DNA of 64,000 bases from Promicromonospora sukumoe 327MFSha3.1 (GTDB lineage Bacteria > Actinomycetota > Actinomycetes > Actinomycetales > Cellulomonadaceae), in contig NZ_ARQM01000010.1 in assembly GCF_000385135.1 (NCBI RefSeq), positions 2,046,001 to 2,110,000 on the forward strand. The letters are read 5' to 3'. Each line of letters opens with the position of its first letter. Within the stretch, counting starts at the first letter, position 1. Both the position numbers and the translations under genes were made by a program. Shown piece by piece: positions 1-7,687 of this stretch. The notes beneath the pieces were generated by a model, which made no database searches, had not been told where the DNA came from, and saw nothing but the letters and a program-made list of their open reading frames with translations.

Positions 1-334
1 AGCCTTGGCCCTGGCGGGGCGGACCCAGGTCCGGGTGGCGCCCGTGGCGTCCTGACCAAGGTCTCCGGAAGCGCCCGAGCGTGCGAGGTGACGGCCACCG
101 TGTGGGCCGTGGCTGGCACCGGACGGGTCATGACAGACCAACTTGGGTAGGTCGGGCTGTGATCCGGCCGGCGCCGGCCGTCGTTGTGACAGCAGCGACG
201 GCGGCGCGTCGGAATCGGGCGCCGAGGCCGGGAAGAACCGGACCTCGGTCCGGTCGACCGGGCCGCGACCCCAGTCGGGTCGTGGCCCGGTCGGGCCCGG
301 TCGGTCGGATCGTGGTGCGGTCGGGTCGTGGTGG
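1..334. other. Region without a confident gene, short G-rich repeats
   Basis: I see no convincing gene here. The open frames that cross it on the plus strand have low-complexity Arg/Gly/Pro composition, no ribosome-binding site, and run antisense into the HNH gene. The stretch next to the HNH gene carries three copies of a 12-mer, GTCGGGTCGTGG (274-285 and 320-331, with one mismatch at 304-315). It lies downstream of the minus-strand HNH gene and may hold its terminator, but I see no clear hairpin. Confidence 0.5.
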
Positions 335-2248
335 TCATGCGGCTGCGGCCGGTGGTGTGCCGGTCGGGTCGTCGGGCAGGCCGTAGCCCGGGGCCGGCTC
401 CAGGGGTTCGGGCAGGCCGATCCGGCGGCCGCGGGCGTCGGTGAACACCCATCCCGTCTCCAGCAGCACCCCCACCGTCGTGGTGGTGGTGGGTTTGCCG
501 GCCCAGTGCATCGTGATGCCTCGGGTATCGACCAGTTGATGATGGAACCAGCACAACAACGCACTGTTGGAGACCGAGGTGTCGCCACCGTCGGCCCAGT
601 GCGTGACCGCGTGATGCACCTCGCACCGCGACGGCGGCTGATCACACCCCGGGAACACGCAATGCCCGTCACGGGCGATGACCGCCTGACGCATCTGCCC
701 TGACACCGTCCGCTGCGCCCGCCCCACATCCAGCACCGCACCATCGGGACCGAACACGACCCGCGTCACCGCACTGTCACACGCCAACCTCCGCAACAAC
801 CCGCGCGGGACCCGGCCACCGGACTCGGTGAACACCGCACCACCCGAACCCAGCAAGCCCGACCCGACAACCGAAACCGAACCAGCACCAGCACCAGCAC
901 CAGCACCAGCACCAGCACCAGCACCAGCACCAGCACCAGGCATGCTCGACCCACCGGGCAGACCCGGCCAACCCGCGGTCCCGGTGGAAGGCGCCGTCCC
1001 TGTCGCGCCAGCAGGCGTCACCGAACCCGGCTTGGAGCTGCCGGCGCCCGACGCACCAGGCCCACCCACCCGGGCACCCTTCCCGGGGCGGCCCGACCGC
1101 GTTCTCCTCTCCGGGACCGCCTGCCCGCAGGTCAGGCACGACCCGTCCCGGGTCCGCGTGACCTGAGCGACCAGCTCCGACCAGGACACCGTCACGTTCA
1201 GATGCGGTGGGATCGCCGCACCCGGGGAGACCAGGTTCGCGTCCAGGGTCAGACGCGCCAGGTCCGCCAGACCCTGCGCCCGACGCTGCCCAGGGCTCCG
1301 GTCCTCCCCCGCGGCCGGGGCACCGATCAGTGCGGTGATCGCGGTGGAGAGCAGCAGGCCGTGCTCGTCCGTCAGGAAGCCCGCGACGTGGTAACCACCC
1401 AGCGTCTTGGACACGTCCAGGAACTCACCCCGGGCGGCCTTGTCGTCCTGCACGTCGTCCGTGTCCGGGTCGGTCACCGTCGCGAACCGGCGCGCCACGA
1501 CCCGGAACTGGTCCGCGTTCAACACCGGTGCTTCACGCAGGACCAGGCCCTCACCCGTGACCAGGGTCCCGTCCGTGATCGCGGACTCGAGGACCTTCGT
1601 GATCTGGTCGCGGGTGCGGGTGCAGTCCGGGTCCTCGGACGGATCGGGCAGATCCACCGCAACGGTCTGCACGAACGCCTCCGGGGTGGTGGTCTCCCCC
1701 GTGCGGGTATCGACCAACCACGCCAGGGCATCCTCACGGGTGGGGCTGGTGGGCGCGACCTCGCTCATCACGCGGGCGTGGTCCACACCCAGGGTGCCCG
1801 CGACAAGACGGGTCCGCGTGACCGGGAGGGCCTGGGCCAGGCGGCGGGCCGTGGTCACGTCCCTGCGAGCCGTGGACGCGGCGATACCCTCGCGCAGGCG
1901 CAGCCAGGACGTGAACGTGCGGGACATGCCACCAGTGCGCCAGGAACCGTCGTCCTCGATCCGCGGCAGCACCGTGAAACGCACACCCTCCAACCGACCG
2001 GTCACCTTACGAACCCGGGAGTGGGCCTGCATCAACCGGGTGATGGACGGGGCACCCCAACCATCCAGGACCTCCGGGGCGACCAGATCAGCCAGCTCCC
2101 CTACCGCGGCCTCGATCCGGTCCAACACACCCTCTAACGACAGCCCTCCACCAGTCGGGGGCATGCCTTCCGAGCCCGTCTCGTTCGTGGACTCCACTGA
2201 TGCCACCCCCTGCCTTCGTCGTTCGCCTGACACCATTGTCTCGAACAT
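335..2248 (-). CDS. DUF222 / HNH endonuclease signature protein (REP13E12-like)
   Basis: A 637-residue protein of the actinobacterial DUF222 family. The helical DUF222 region fills the N-terminal two thirds. The C-terminus holds an HNH nuclease-like module with CVFPGC, CEVHH and LCWFHH, the Cys/His pattern expected of a metal-binding HNH fold. The two parts are joined by a long low-complexity Pro/Gly/Ala/Ser linker that includes an Ala-Gly dipeptide run (bases 881-940). Members of this family are multicopy in mycobacteria (13E12 repeats), where several are under LexA control; their biochemical role is not settled. An actinobacterial SOS half-site, TCGAAC, lies at 2241-2246 over the start codon, but the second half does not match. 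The ATG at 2248 is supported by the MFE opening common in the family. Confident on family, not on function. Confidence 0.85.
   Translation of the reverse strand: MFETMVSGERRRQGVASVESTNETGSEGMPPTGGGLSLEGVLDRIEAAVGELADLVAPEVLDGWGAPSITRLMQAHSRVRKVTGRLEGVRFTVLPRIEDDGSWRTGGMSRTFTSWLRLREGIAASTARRDVTTARRLAQALPVTRTRLVAGTLGVDHARVMSEVAPTSPTREDALAWLVDTRTGETTTPEAFVQTVAVDLPDPSEDPDCTRTRDQITKVLESAITDGTLVTGEGLVLREAPVLNADQFRVVARRFATVTDPDTDDVQDDKAARGEFLDVSKTLGGYHVAGFLTDEHGLLLSTAITALIGAPAAGEDRSPGQRRAQGLADLARLTLDANLVSPGAAIPPHLNVTVSWSELVAQVTRTRDGSCLTCGQAVPERRTRSGRPGKGARVGGPGASGAGSSKPGSVTPAGATGTAPSTGTAGWPGLPGGSSMPGAGAGAGAGAGAGAGAGAGSVSVVGSGLLGSGGAVFTESGGRVPRGLLRRLACDSAVTRVVFGPDGAVLDVGRAQRTVSGQMRQAVIARDGHCVFPGCDQPPSRCEVHHAVTHWADGGDTSVSNSALLCWFHHQLVDTRGITMHWAGKPTTTTTVGVLLETGWVFTDARGRRIGLPEPLEPAPGYGLPDDPTGTPPAAAA
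881..940. repeat. Hexanucleotide microsatellite (ACCAGC)n inside the HNH gene
   Basis: Nine perfect copies of ACCAGC followed by a tenth with one mismatch. On the coding (minus) strand each unit reads Ala-Gly, so gain or loss of units keeps the frame. The other frames give Leu-Val and Cys-Trp runs, which are artefacts. Tracts of this kind change length by slippage. Confidence 0.95.
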
Positions 2249-2384
2249 TCATACGCACCGCGAGGGACATTTGAAATCTGTGGATAACCCTTCCACCTGC
2301 CTGCCGCGGGAACCACCGACCCGGCGTCACACCCGGTCGCCGTCAGCCCTCGCGGAACCCGTCCGACCTGGCGAGGCTGTGCTC

Positions 2385-2741
2385 ATGGACGAGTTCACCG
2401 AGTACATCGCCGGCCTGGACGGTCCGGCCAAGGACGCGGTCGAGCACGTGCGGTCCCGCGCGCTCGAGCTCGTGCCCGACGCCGACGAGGGCATGAGCTA
2501 CGGCATGGCCGCCCTGCGCTACCGCGGCAGCCCGCTGATCTCGGCGCGCGCCACCGCGAAGCACATCGGGCTCTACCCGTTCAGCCCGCCCGCGATCGAC
2601 GCGCTCGCACCCGACCTGGAGGGCTTCTCGACGTCGAAGGGCACCGTCCGGTTCACACCGGACAACCCGCTGCCCGACGACGTCCTGGACCGCCTCGTCC
2701 TGTTCCGTCGCGACGAGTTCGACGCCATGCGGTCGCGCTGA
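2385..2741 (+). CDS. DUF1801 / YdhG-like domain protein
   Basis: A 118-residue cytoplasmic protein covering one complete DUF1801 (YdhG/YjbR-like) domain. Recognisable features are the N-terminal helix with YIAGL, the strand AALRYRGSPLISARATAKHI followed by GLYPFSP, and the C-terminal KGTVRFTPDNPLP segment with a final helix. Bacillus YdhG has been discussed as an iron chaperone, but most members have no proven role. The ATG at 2385 gives the usual family length; an upstream in-frame extension only runs through low-complexity sequence antisense to the HNH gene. It stands alone: the HNH gene is divergent and the YrdB-like gene converges on it from the other side. Confidence 0.85.
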   Translation: MDEFTEYIAGLDGPAKDAVEHVRSRALELVPDADEGMSYGMAALRYRGSPLISARATAKHIGLYPFSPPAIDALAPDLEGFSTSKGTVRFTPDNPLPDDVLDRLVLFRRDEFDAMRSR

Positions 2742-2755
2742 CGGCGTCCACGGCC

Positions 2756-3124
2756 TCAGCGCTCCCGGGCCGCGCCCTCGGGCTCCAGGACGCTGGGCGT
2801 GCCGCGCGTCAGCCACAGCGCCACGCGGTCGACGATCCACAGCACCGCGAGCGCCGGTCCGGCGACCTGGGCTCCGGCGAGCCAGCACAGGTATCCGACG
2901 CCGCCGAAGAGGAGCGCTTCCAGGAGGATCTGCGACCACGGCGGGATCGCCACGAGCGCCTTCGGCGAGAGGAACGTCGCCCAGAGTGCGATGACGCTGA
3001 TCGGGGCGAGCAGGACGACGACGGCGCGCCATCCGCCGTCGGCCAGGTTCCAGGCGGCGTAGCCGGCTGCGGCGGCGAGGGCGAGCTCGAGGAGAAAGCG
3101 CACGACGAGGGCGGTTGTTCTCAC
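2756..3124 (-). CDS. YrdB-like (DUF2568) four-helix membrane protein
   Basis: A 122-residue integral membrane protein with four predicted transmembrane helices (roughly residues 8-28, 32-52, 64-84 and 88-108) and short loops. The sequence WATFLSPKA between helices 2 and 3 is typical of the YrdB/DUF2568 family, whose function is unknown. Length equals the family norm. The gene converges on the DUF1801 gene with a 14-bp gap and is divergent from the ECF41 sigma factor gene. It is unlikely to share the sigma factor's promoter, which points the other way. Confidence 0.8.
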   Translation of the reverse strand: MRTTALVVRFLLELALAAAAGYAAWNLADGGWRAVVVLLAPISVIALWATFLSPKALVAIPPWSQILLEALLFGGVGYLCWLAGAQVAGPALAVLWIVDRVALWLTRGTPSVLEPEGAARER

Positions 3125-3218
3125 GCGCGCAAGAGTACGGACCGCGGCGGGGCGGGCAACACGAGTACGCTCGCCGGGCGCGAAAGGGATCCGCGGACGA
3201 CGCCGGTCCCGGTCCCGC

Positions 3219-3245
3219 TGTCACGTTTCGCGCCGCTGTCCCGTC
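3219..3245 (+). promoter_or_regulatory. Candidate ECF41 autoregulatory promoter
   Basis: The sequence is TGTCACG (3219-3225), exactly 16 bp, then CGTC (3242-3245). As I recall it, the published ECF41 target promoter has a TGTCACA-like -35 and a CGTC -10 about 16 bp apart, so this fits an autoregulated sigma gene. Transcription would start close to the ATG at 3254, giving a leaderless or nearly leaderless mRNA. Confidence 0.7.
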
Positions 3246-3253
3246 AAGGGGGC

Positions 3254-4519
3254 ATGACGCGAGAGCATGTGCGCATGACGGATCATGAGGCCCCGGCGGG
3301 CCCCTCGACGCCCTCGACGGGTACGGACCGGCCCGGTACGTCGTTCCTGGACGACGCCGCGCTGGAGCGCCTCCGTCCGCTGTCGTTCACGGTGGCGTAC
3401 CGGATGCTCGGCAGTGTCGCCGAGGCGGAGGACGTGGTGCAGGAGGCGCTGACGCGCGTCGCGCAGGCGCCTGACGTCCGTAACCCGGACGCGTTCGTCA
3501 CCACGGTCACCACGCGGATCGCGATCGACGTGCTGCGCTCGGCGCGGGTCCGGCGGGAGTCGTACGTGGGTGAGTGGCTGCCCGAGCCGTTGGTCGGCGC
3601 GGTGCCGTACCTCCCGGTGGCGATGGGCACGCCCGCGCCCGACGTCGCCCGTCATGCCGAGCTCGCCGACGATCTCTCGACCGCGTTCCTGGTGCTGCTC
3701 GAGACCCTCACCCCCACCGAGCGGGCGGCGTTCCTGCTGCACGACGTGCTCGGCTTTCCGCACAGCGAGGCCGCCGGGGTGATCGGCACCAGCGAGGTCG
3801 CGGCGCGGCAGCTGGCATCACGTGCCCGACGTCGCATCGCGGCGAGCGCCCCGGCCAGGGTCACGGCCCCGACCGAGCCCCACCCCCAGGCGCAGGCGCA
3901 GACAGAGACACAGACACGTACCCAGGCCCGCACAGAGACGCAGGCCCACACCCCCACCGCCTCACCGCGCACCGCCACCGACCGGGCTCGCGCCGAGCAG
4001 CTCGTGTCCCGGTTCCTGGCCGCGTGCGAGGAGGGTGCGGTGGACTCGTTCCTCGAGCTCCTGACCGAGGACGTCGTGCTCACGGGCGACGGCGGCGGGA
4101 ACGTGCCGCAGGGCATGTCGATCGTCCGGCCGGTCGCCGGGCGGGCGACGGTCGCCCGCATGCTGGCGTCCTTCATCAGCCGGGGCGCGCCGCTCCACTT
4201 CGAGCGGGCGCTCGTGGGCGGCGAGCCAGGGCTCCTCATCGTGGCCGACGACGCCGTCGGCGGTGGCCTGATCGGCACCTGGTCGTTCGAGGTCTCGGAC
4301 GGGCTGCTCTCGGGGATCCGCGGGGTGATCAACCCGAACAAGCTCGGGCACCTGGGGCCGCTCGCGGACCTCGACCGGCTCCAGGCCGCGCTCCGGCACG
4401 CGCTGGAGGAGCGGACGGCGGTCCGGCGCGCCGCAGCGCACCGGACCGCCGAGAACGAGGCGCACGAGAACGAGGCGCCCGAGAAGACAGCGCCCGAGAA
4501 CAAGACCCCCGAGGTCTAG
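3254..4519 (+). CDS. ECF41-group RNA polymerase sigma factor (SigJ-like) with SnoaL-like C-terminal domain
   Basis: A 421-residue sigma-70-family factor. Region sigma-2 covers about residues 35-105 (FTVAYRMLGSVAEAEDVVQEA), and sigma-4 follows at about 135-195 (LGFPHSEAAGVIGTSEVAARQL). The linker carries WLPEPL at about residue 108, the hallmark of ECF41. The C-terminal SnoaL/NTF2-like domain holds the two other group motifs, GDGGGN and NPNKL (usually NPDKL). In ECF41 this extension tunes sigma activity in place of a classical anti-sigma factor. Between sigma-4 and the SnoaL domain is an unusual Gln/Thr-rich insert, and the C-terminus ends in an Ala/Glu/Asn-rich tail; both exceed the family's usual length. 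The carboxymuconolactone decarboxylase-type partner gene often found beside ECF41 is absent. A second in-frame ATG at 3275 is possible, but the promoter position favours 3254. Confidence 0.9.
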   Translation: MTREHVRMTDHEAPAGPSTPSTGTDRPGTSFLDDAALERLRPLSFTVAYRMLGSVAEAEDVVQEALTRVAQAPDVRNPDAFVTTVTTRIAIDVLRSARVRRESYVGEWLPEPLVGAVPYLPVAMGTPAPDVARHAELADDLSTAFLVLLETLTPTERAAFLLHDVLGFPHSEAAGVIGTSEVAARQLASRARRRIAASAPARVTAPTEPHPQAQAQTETQTRTQARTETQAHTPTASPRTATDRARAEQLVSRFLAACEEGAVDSFLELLTEDVVLTGDGGGNVPQGMSIVRPVAGRATVARMLASFISRGAPLHFERALVGGEPGLLIVADDAVGGGLIGTWSFEVSDGLLSGIRGVINPNKLGHLGPLADLDRLQAALRHALEERTAVRRAAAHRTAENEAHENEAPEKTAPENKTPEV

Positions 4520-4527
4520 GCCAACCG

Positions 4528-5988
4528 TCAGACCGCGGACCGGTCGCCCGTCGGTTCCGCCGTCGGACCGGCCGGGCGGCCGGCGTCGGCCAGGGGCGCC
4601 TCCCGGACGAACCACATCATCACCAGGCCGATGAGCACCACCGCGACGATGCCGAGGGTGCCCCAGATGGTCGCGCCCGTCACGGCGATGGTGATCGTCC
4701 ACAGGGCGCTCGACATCCAGGACGTGGCGCGGCCGGTCGTGGCGTAGAGGCCGAAGATCTCGGACTCCTTGCCTGCGGGCGTCACGCGGGCGAGGTAGGA
4801 CCGGGACGCCGCCTGCGCAGGGCCGACGCACGCGGAGAGGATCAGGCCGCCCACCCAGTAGACGACGGGTCCGAGGTCGCGCAGGAACACGACGCCGAGC
4901 CCGGCCACGACGATGACGCCGAGCGTGCCCAGGATGACGGAGCGCGGGCCGAAGCGGTCGTCGGCGAACCCCACGAGGACCGTGCTCGCCCCGGCCACGA
5001 GGTTGGCGGCGATGCCGAAGACGATGACCTGGTCGGCGGAGAACCCGAAGCTGACGCCGCCGATGATCGCGCCGAACGCGAAGACGCCGCTCAGGCCGTC
5101 GCGGTACACGGCGCTGGCCAGCAGGAACCAGAAGGTGCGGCGCGAGGTGTGCCACAGGGCCTTGATGTCGCGGTACAGCACGCCGTAGCTGGCGAAGAAC
5201 CCGACGGTGGCGCGGCCCTTGGTGGGCGGGAGCTCCGGTACGAAGGCCAGGATCGGCCAGGCGAACGCCAGCGCCCAGAGCGCGCAGCCCACGGCGATCA
5301 CGCGGAAGGCGAGGCCGTTGTCGGTGGGCATGCCCCACCACTCGGCGCCGTTGGCGATCACCACGAACAGGAGCGCCAGGATGCCGCCGACGTAGCCGAG
5401 CCCCCAGCCGAGCCCGGACACCTTGCCGACGGTCTTCGGCGTGGCGACGGAGACCATCATGGCGTTGTAGTTCACGCCGGCGATCTCGTTGAGCACGCTG
5501 CCCAGGCCGATCAGCGCGGCGCCGAGCACGAAGTAGGCCGGGTCGGCCTCGACGAACCACAGCGCGAGCATGCACAGGACCATGCCCGCCGTCCCGCCGG
5601 CGAGCCACGCCTTGCGCCGTCCGGTGGCGTCGGCGCGCTGCCCGAGCACGGGCGCAAGGAAGAGGATGAGCAGACCCGCGAGGGTGTTCCACAGGCCCAC
5701 CCCGCTGCTCAGCTCGGCGAGGCCGTGCTGGTAGGCGGGGTCGTCCTCGCCCAGCGCCACGACGGCCGGGTCGAGGAACGACTCCGTGGTCAGGTACAGC
5801 GCGGTGAAGACGAACGTGAGGATCACCGTGTTGAACGGCTGGGTACCCCAGTCCCACAGCGCCCAGGAGATCACCTGGCGGCGCGGGATCCGCGCCCCCT
5901 CCTGCAGCTCGAGGCCCATCTTCGGGGGCTTCGGGGTCTCGCCGGCAGAGTGCGCCTGCGAGTCGGGTCCGGGAAAGGCGTCGGTCAT
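4528..5988 (-). CDS. MFS transporter, UMF1 / Atg22-like family
   Basis: A 486-residue polytopic membrane protein with about 12 predicted helices. The first helix opens with WALWDWGTQPFNTVI, the signature of the Atg22-like/UMF1 branch of the major facilitator superfamily. The loop between helices 2 and 3 carries GQRADATGRRKAWLAG, the MFS motif-A region. Substrates of bacterial members are not known; yeast Atg22 exports amino acids from the vacuole. The gene converges on the ECF41 gene with an 8-bp gap. It lies downstream of the lactate monooxygenase-like gene on the same strand, separated by 157 bp that contain a perfect inverted repeat. Confidence 0.85.
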   Translation of the reverse strand: MTDAFPGPDSQAHSAGETPKPPKMGLELQEGARIPRRQVISWALWDWGTQPFNTVILTFVFTALYLTTESFLDPAVVALGEDDPAYQHGLAELSSGVGLWNTLAGLLILFLAPVLGQRADATGRRKAWLAGGTAGMVLCMLALWFVEADPAYFVLGAALIGLGSVLNEIAGVNYNAMMVSVATPKTVGKVSGLGWGLGYVGGILALLFVVIANGAEWWGMPTDNGLAFRVIAVGCALWALAFAWPILAFVPELPPTKGRATVGFFASYGVLYRDIKALWHTSRRTFWFLLASAVYRDGLSGVFAFGAIIGGVSFGFSADQVIVFGIAANLVAGASTVLVGFADDRFGPRSVILGTLGVIVVAGLGVVFLRDLGPVVYWVGGLILSACVGPAQAASRSYLARVTPAGKESEIFGLYATTGRATSWMSSALWTITIAVTGATIWGTLGIVAVVLIGLVMMWFVREAPLADAGRPAGPTAEPTGDRSAV

Positions 5989-6075
5989 GGCCGCAGTCTG
6001 CCCGGGCAGCGTGAACCGTGGGTGCTGGAGCGGTCACGATCTCATACCGACCCGCAGGTCAGACACGAGTCCACC

Positions 6076-6117
6076 TGTCAGACGTACAGATCCCCCGGGT
6101 GACCTGTACGTCTGACA
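6076..6117. promoter_or_regulatory. 14-bp perfect inverted repeat (operator or terminator)
   Basis: Arms TGTCAGACGTACAG (6076-6089) and CTGTACGTCTGACA (6104-6117) are perfectly complementary across a 14-nt spacer. It lies between the stop of the flavoenzyme gene and the start of the MFS gene, both minus strand. The modest G+C of the arms, the long spacer and the lack of a U-tract make an operator as likely as a terminator. A related half, GGTCAGACAC, occurs just upstream at about 6057-6066. Confidence 0.6.
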
Positions 6118-6145
6118 CCGGGCGGGTGGGGGGTCGCGCGGGCTC

Positions 6146-7627
6146 TCACAGCGCGAGGTTGTGCCGCCCGATCTGCTCGACCCCGGACACGCCCGCGAGC
6201 GCCATGGTCAGGTCGAGCTCGGCGAGCACGTGCTCGGCGACGGCGCGGACGCCGTCGGCCCCGGCCAGGGCGAGGCCGTAGACCCAGGGGCGGCCCAGGA
6301 GGACGGCGTCGGCGCCGAGGGCGAGGGCGGTGAAGACGTCGGCGCCGGTGCGGATGCCGGAGTCGAAGAGGACGGGAACCTCGGCGTCCGCCCCCGAACC
6401 GGACGCCCCCGTCCACTCCCGCACGGCGTCGACCACGGGGCCGAGGGCGTCGATCGAGGCGATCGCGTTGTCGACCTGGCGGCCGCCGTGGTTGGACACG
6501 ATGATGCCGGCGGCGCCGTGGTCGAGGGCGGCGCGGGCGTCGTCGGGGTGCTGGATGCCCTTGACCAGGATGGGCAGGGTGGTGCGTGCGCGCAGCCAGG
6601 CGAGGTCGGCCCACGTGAGGGTGGAGCGGGAGAAGACGTCGAGGAAGGTCTCGACGGCGGCGCGGGCGTGTGGCTGGGCCAGGTTCCGCAGGGTGGGGCC
6701 GGGGTGGTGGCGCGCCATGGACAGCAGGGAGCGGACGGCGGCGGGCGTGGGCCGCTCCGAGGTCGCCTGCTCCCCCGTGGATTCCTCCGCCGACGCCGCG
6801 GCCCCCGCCTGCACCCGGGCCTCGACGAGCCCGCGGAAGACCGGGTCGCTGAGGTACTGGGCGATGCCCTCGGCGCGGGCGAACGGCAGGTAGCCCAGGT
6901 CGAGGTCGGCGGTGCGCCAGCCGAGCACGTGGGTGTCGACGGTGACGACGATCGCCTCGCAGCCGCTGGCCTCGGCGCGGGACACGAAGGACTCGACCAG
7001 CGCGTCGTCGGACGACCAGTAGAGCTGGAACCAGCGCGGGCTGTCGCCGAGGTCGGCGGCGGTCTGCTCCATGGGCGTGGAGGCCTGGGACGAGACGACG
7101 ACGGGCAGGCCGAGGTCGCGGGCGGCGCGGGACAGGGCGGGCTCCGCGTTGCCCGGCGCCGCGGCCCGGCCGCCGCGCTGGTGCTGCACGGCGAGCTCCA
7201 GCGCGCCGACCGGGGCGAACAGCACGGGGGCGGGCAGTTCGCGGCCGAGCAGGGTGGTGCGCAGCGACCGTTCGCCGACGTCGACCAGCTGGCGCGGCAC
7301 GATGCGGTACCGGCCGAACGCCTCCCGGTTGGCCACCACGGTGCGCTGCGCGCCGGCGCCGCCGGCCACGTACGACCAGCCGGTGCGGGTCATGCGGCGG
7401 CGGGCGGTGTTGGCGAGCGCGTCGGGGCTGGTCGGCACGACCGGGCGGCGGCCGTAGACGCCGGCGCGGTAGATCGCGGACTGGACGGTCCGGCCGAGAT
7501 TGATCCGGCCCGCACCGCTCTCACCGGCACCGCCCTGACCGGCACCGCCCTGTCCCGCACCGCTCTGACCTGTACCGCTCTGACCTGTACCGCTCTGACC
7601 TGTACTGATCCCACCGTTAGTAGGCAT
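6146..7627 (-). CDS. FMN-dependent alpha-hydroxy-acid oxidase, lactate 2-monooxygenase-like
   Basis: A 493-residue TIM-barrel flavoenzyme. The active-site signature SNHGGRQVDN contains the catalytic His and Arg. FDSGIRTGADVF and ALGADAVLLGRPW bind the FMN phosphate. Strand segments VVSSQASTPME, WFQLYWSSDD and VTVDTHVLGWR, plus the YLPFARAEGIAQYLSDPVF segment, resemble mycobacterial lactate 2-monooxygenase more than L-lactate dehydrogenase LldD. The expected reaction is oxidation of L-lactate (or a related 2-hydroxy acid) with O2. The N-terminus is odd: a run of Gly-Thr/Ala-Gly-Gln-Ser-type pentapeptides encoded by 15-bp tandem repeats (7511-7615). A variable loop with STGEQATSERP sits before the catalytic half. 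I chose ATG 7627, which has AGGA eight bases upstream; an ATG nine bases earlier is also in frame. Confidence 0.85.
   Translation of the reverse strand: MPTNGGISTGQSGTGQSGTGQSGAGQGGAGQGGAGESGAGRINLGRTVQSAIYRAGVYGRRPVVPTSPDALANTARRRMTRTGWSYVAGGAGAQRTVVANREAFGRYRIVPRQLVDVGERSLRTTLLGRELPAPVLFAPVGALELAVQHQRGGRAAAPGNAEPALSRAARDLGLPVVVSSQASTPMEQTAADLGDSPRWFQLYWSSDDALVESFVSRAEASGCEAIVVTVDTHVLGWRTADLDLGYLPFARAEGIAQYLSDPVFRGLVEARVQAGAAASAEESTGEQATSERPTPAAVRSLLSMARHHPGPTLRNLAQPHARAAVETFLDVFSRSTLTWADLAWLRARTTLPILVKGIQHPDDARAALDHGAAGIIVSNHGGRQVDNAIASIDALGPVVDAVREWTGASGSGADAEVPVLFDSGIRTGADVFTALALGADAVLLGRPWVYGLALAGADGVRAVAEHVLAELDLTMALAGVSGVEQIGRHNLAL
7511..7615. repeat. 15-bp tandem repeat coding the N-terminus of the flavoenzyme
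   Basis: Seven adjacent 15-bp units (7511, 7526, 7541, 7556, 7571, 7586, 7601) of the type TGTACCGCTCTGACC. The units at 7571 and 7586 are identical, and the outer ones diverge. On the coding strand each gives a Gly-Thr/Ala-Gly-Gln/Glu-Ser/Gly pentapeptide. Because the period is a multiple of three, unit changes keep the frame. Confidence 0.9.
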
Positions 7628-7687
7628 GTCGGACATCCTGCCATGTGGTGGACAGCACGGCAGTTGGCGGCAGCCGCCGCCGAGCGC

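Noticed and set aside
81-703. Two plus-strand frames at the left edge
   Set aside because: Low-complexity Arg/Gly/Pro composition, no recognisable domain, and antisense to the HNH gene over part of their length.
766-1166. Small frames made of Leu-Val, Cys-Trp or Pro-Ala runs
   Set aside because: They are other-frame readings of the hexamer repeat inside the HNH gene, with no ribosome-binding site.
335-2248. HNH gene as a group II intron or homing endonuclease mobile element
   Set aside because: The DUF222 N-terminus assigns it to the actinobacterial 13E12-like family; no terminal repeats or target duplication are visible.
3574-6102. Very long plus-strand frame of 842 codons
   Set aside because: It is antisense to the Atg22-like MFS gene and out of frame with the ECF41 gene; high G+C leaves such frames open.
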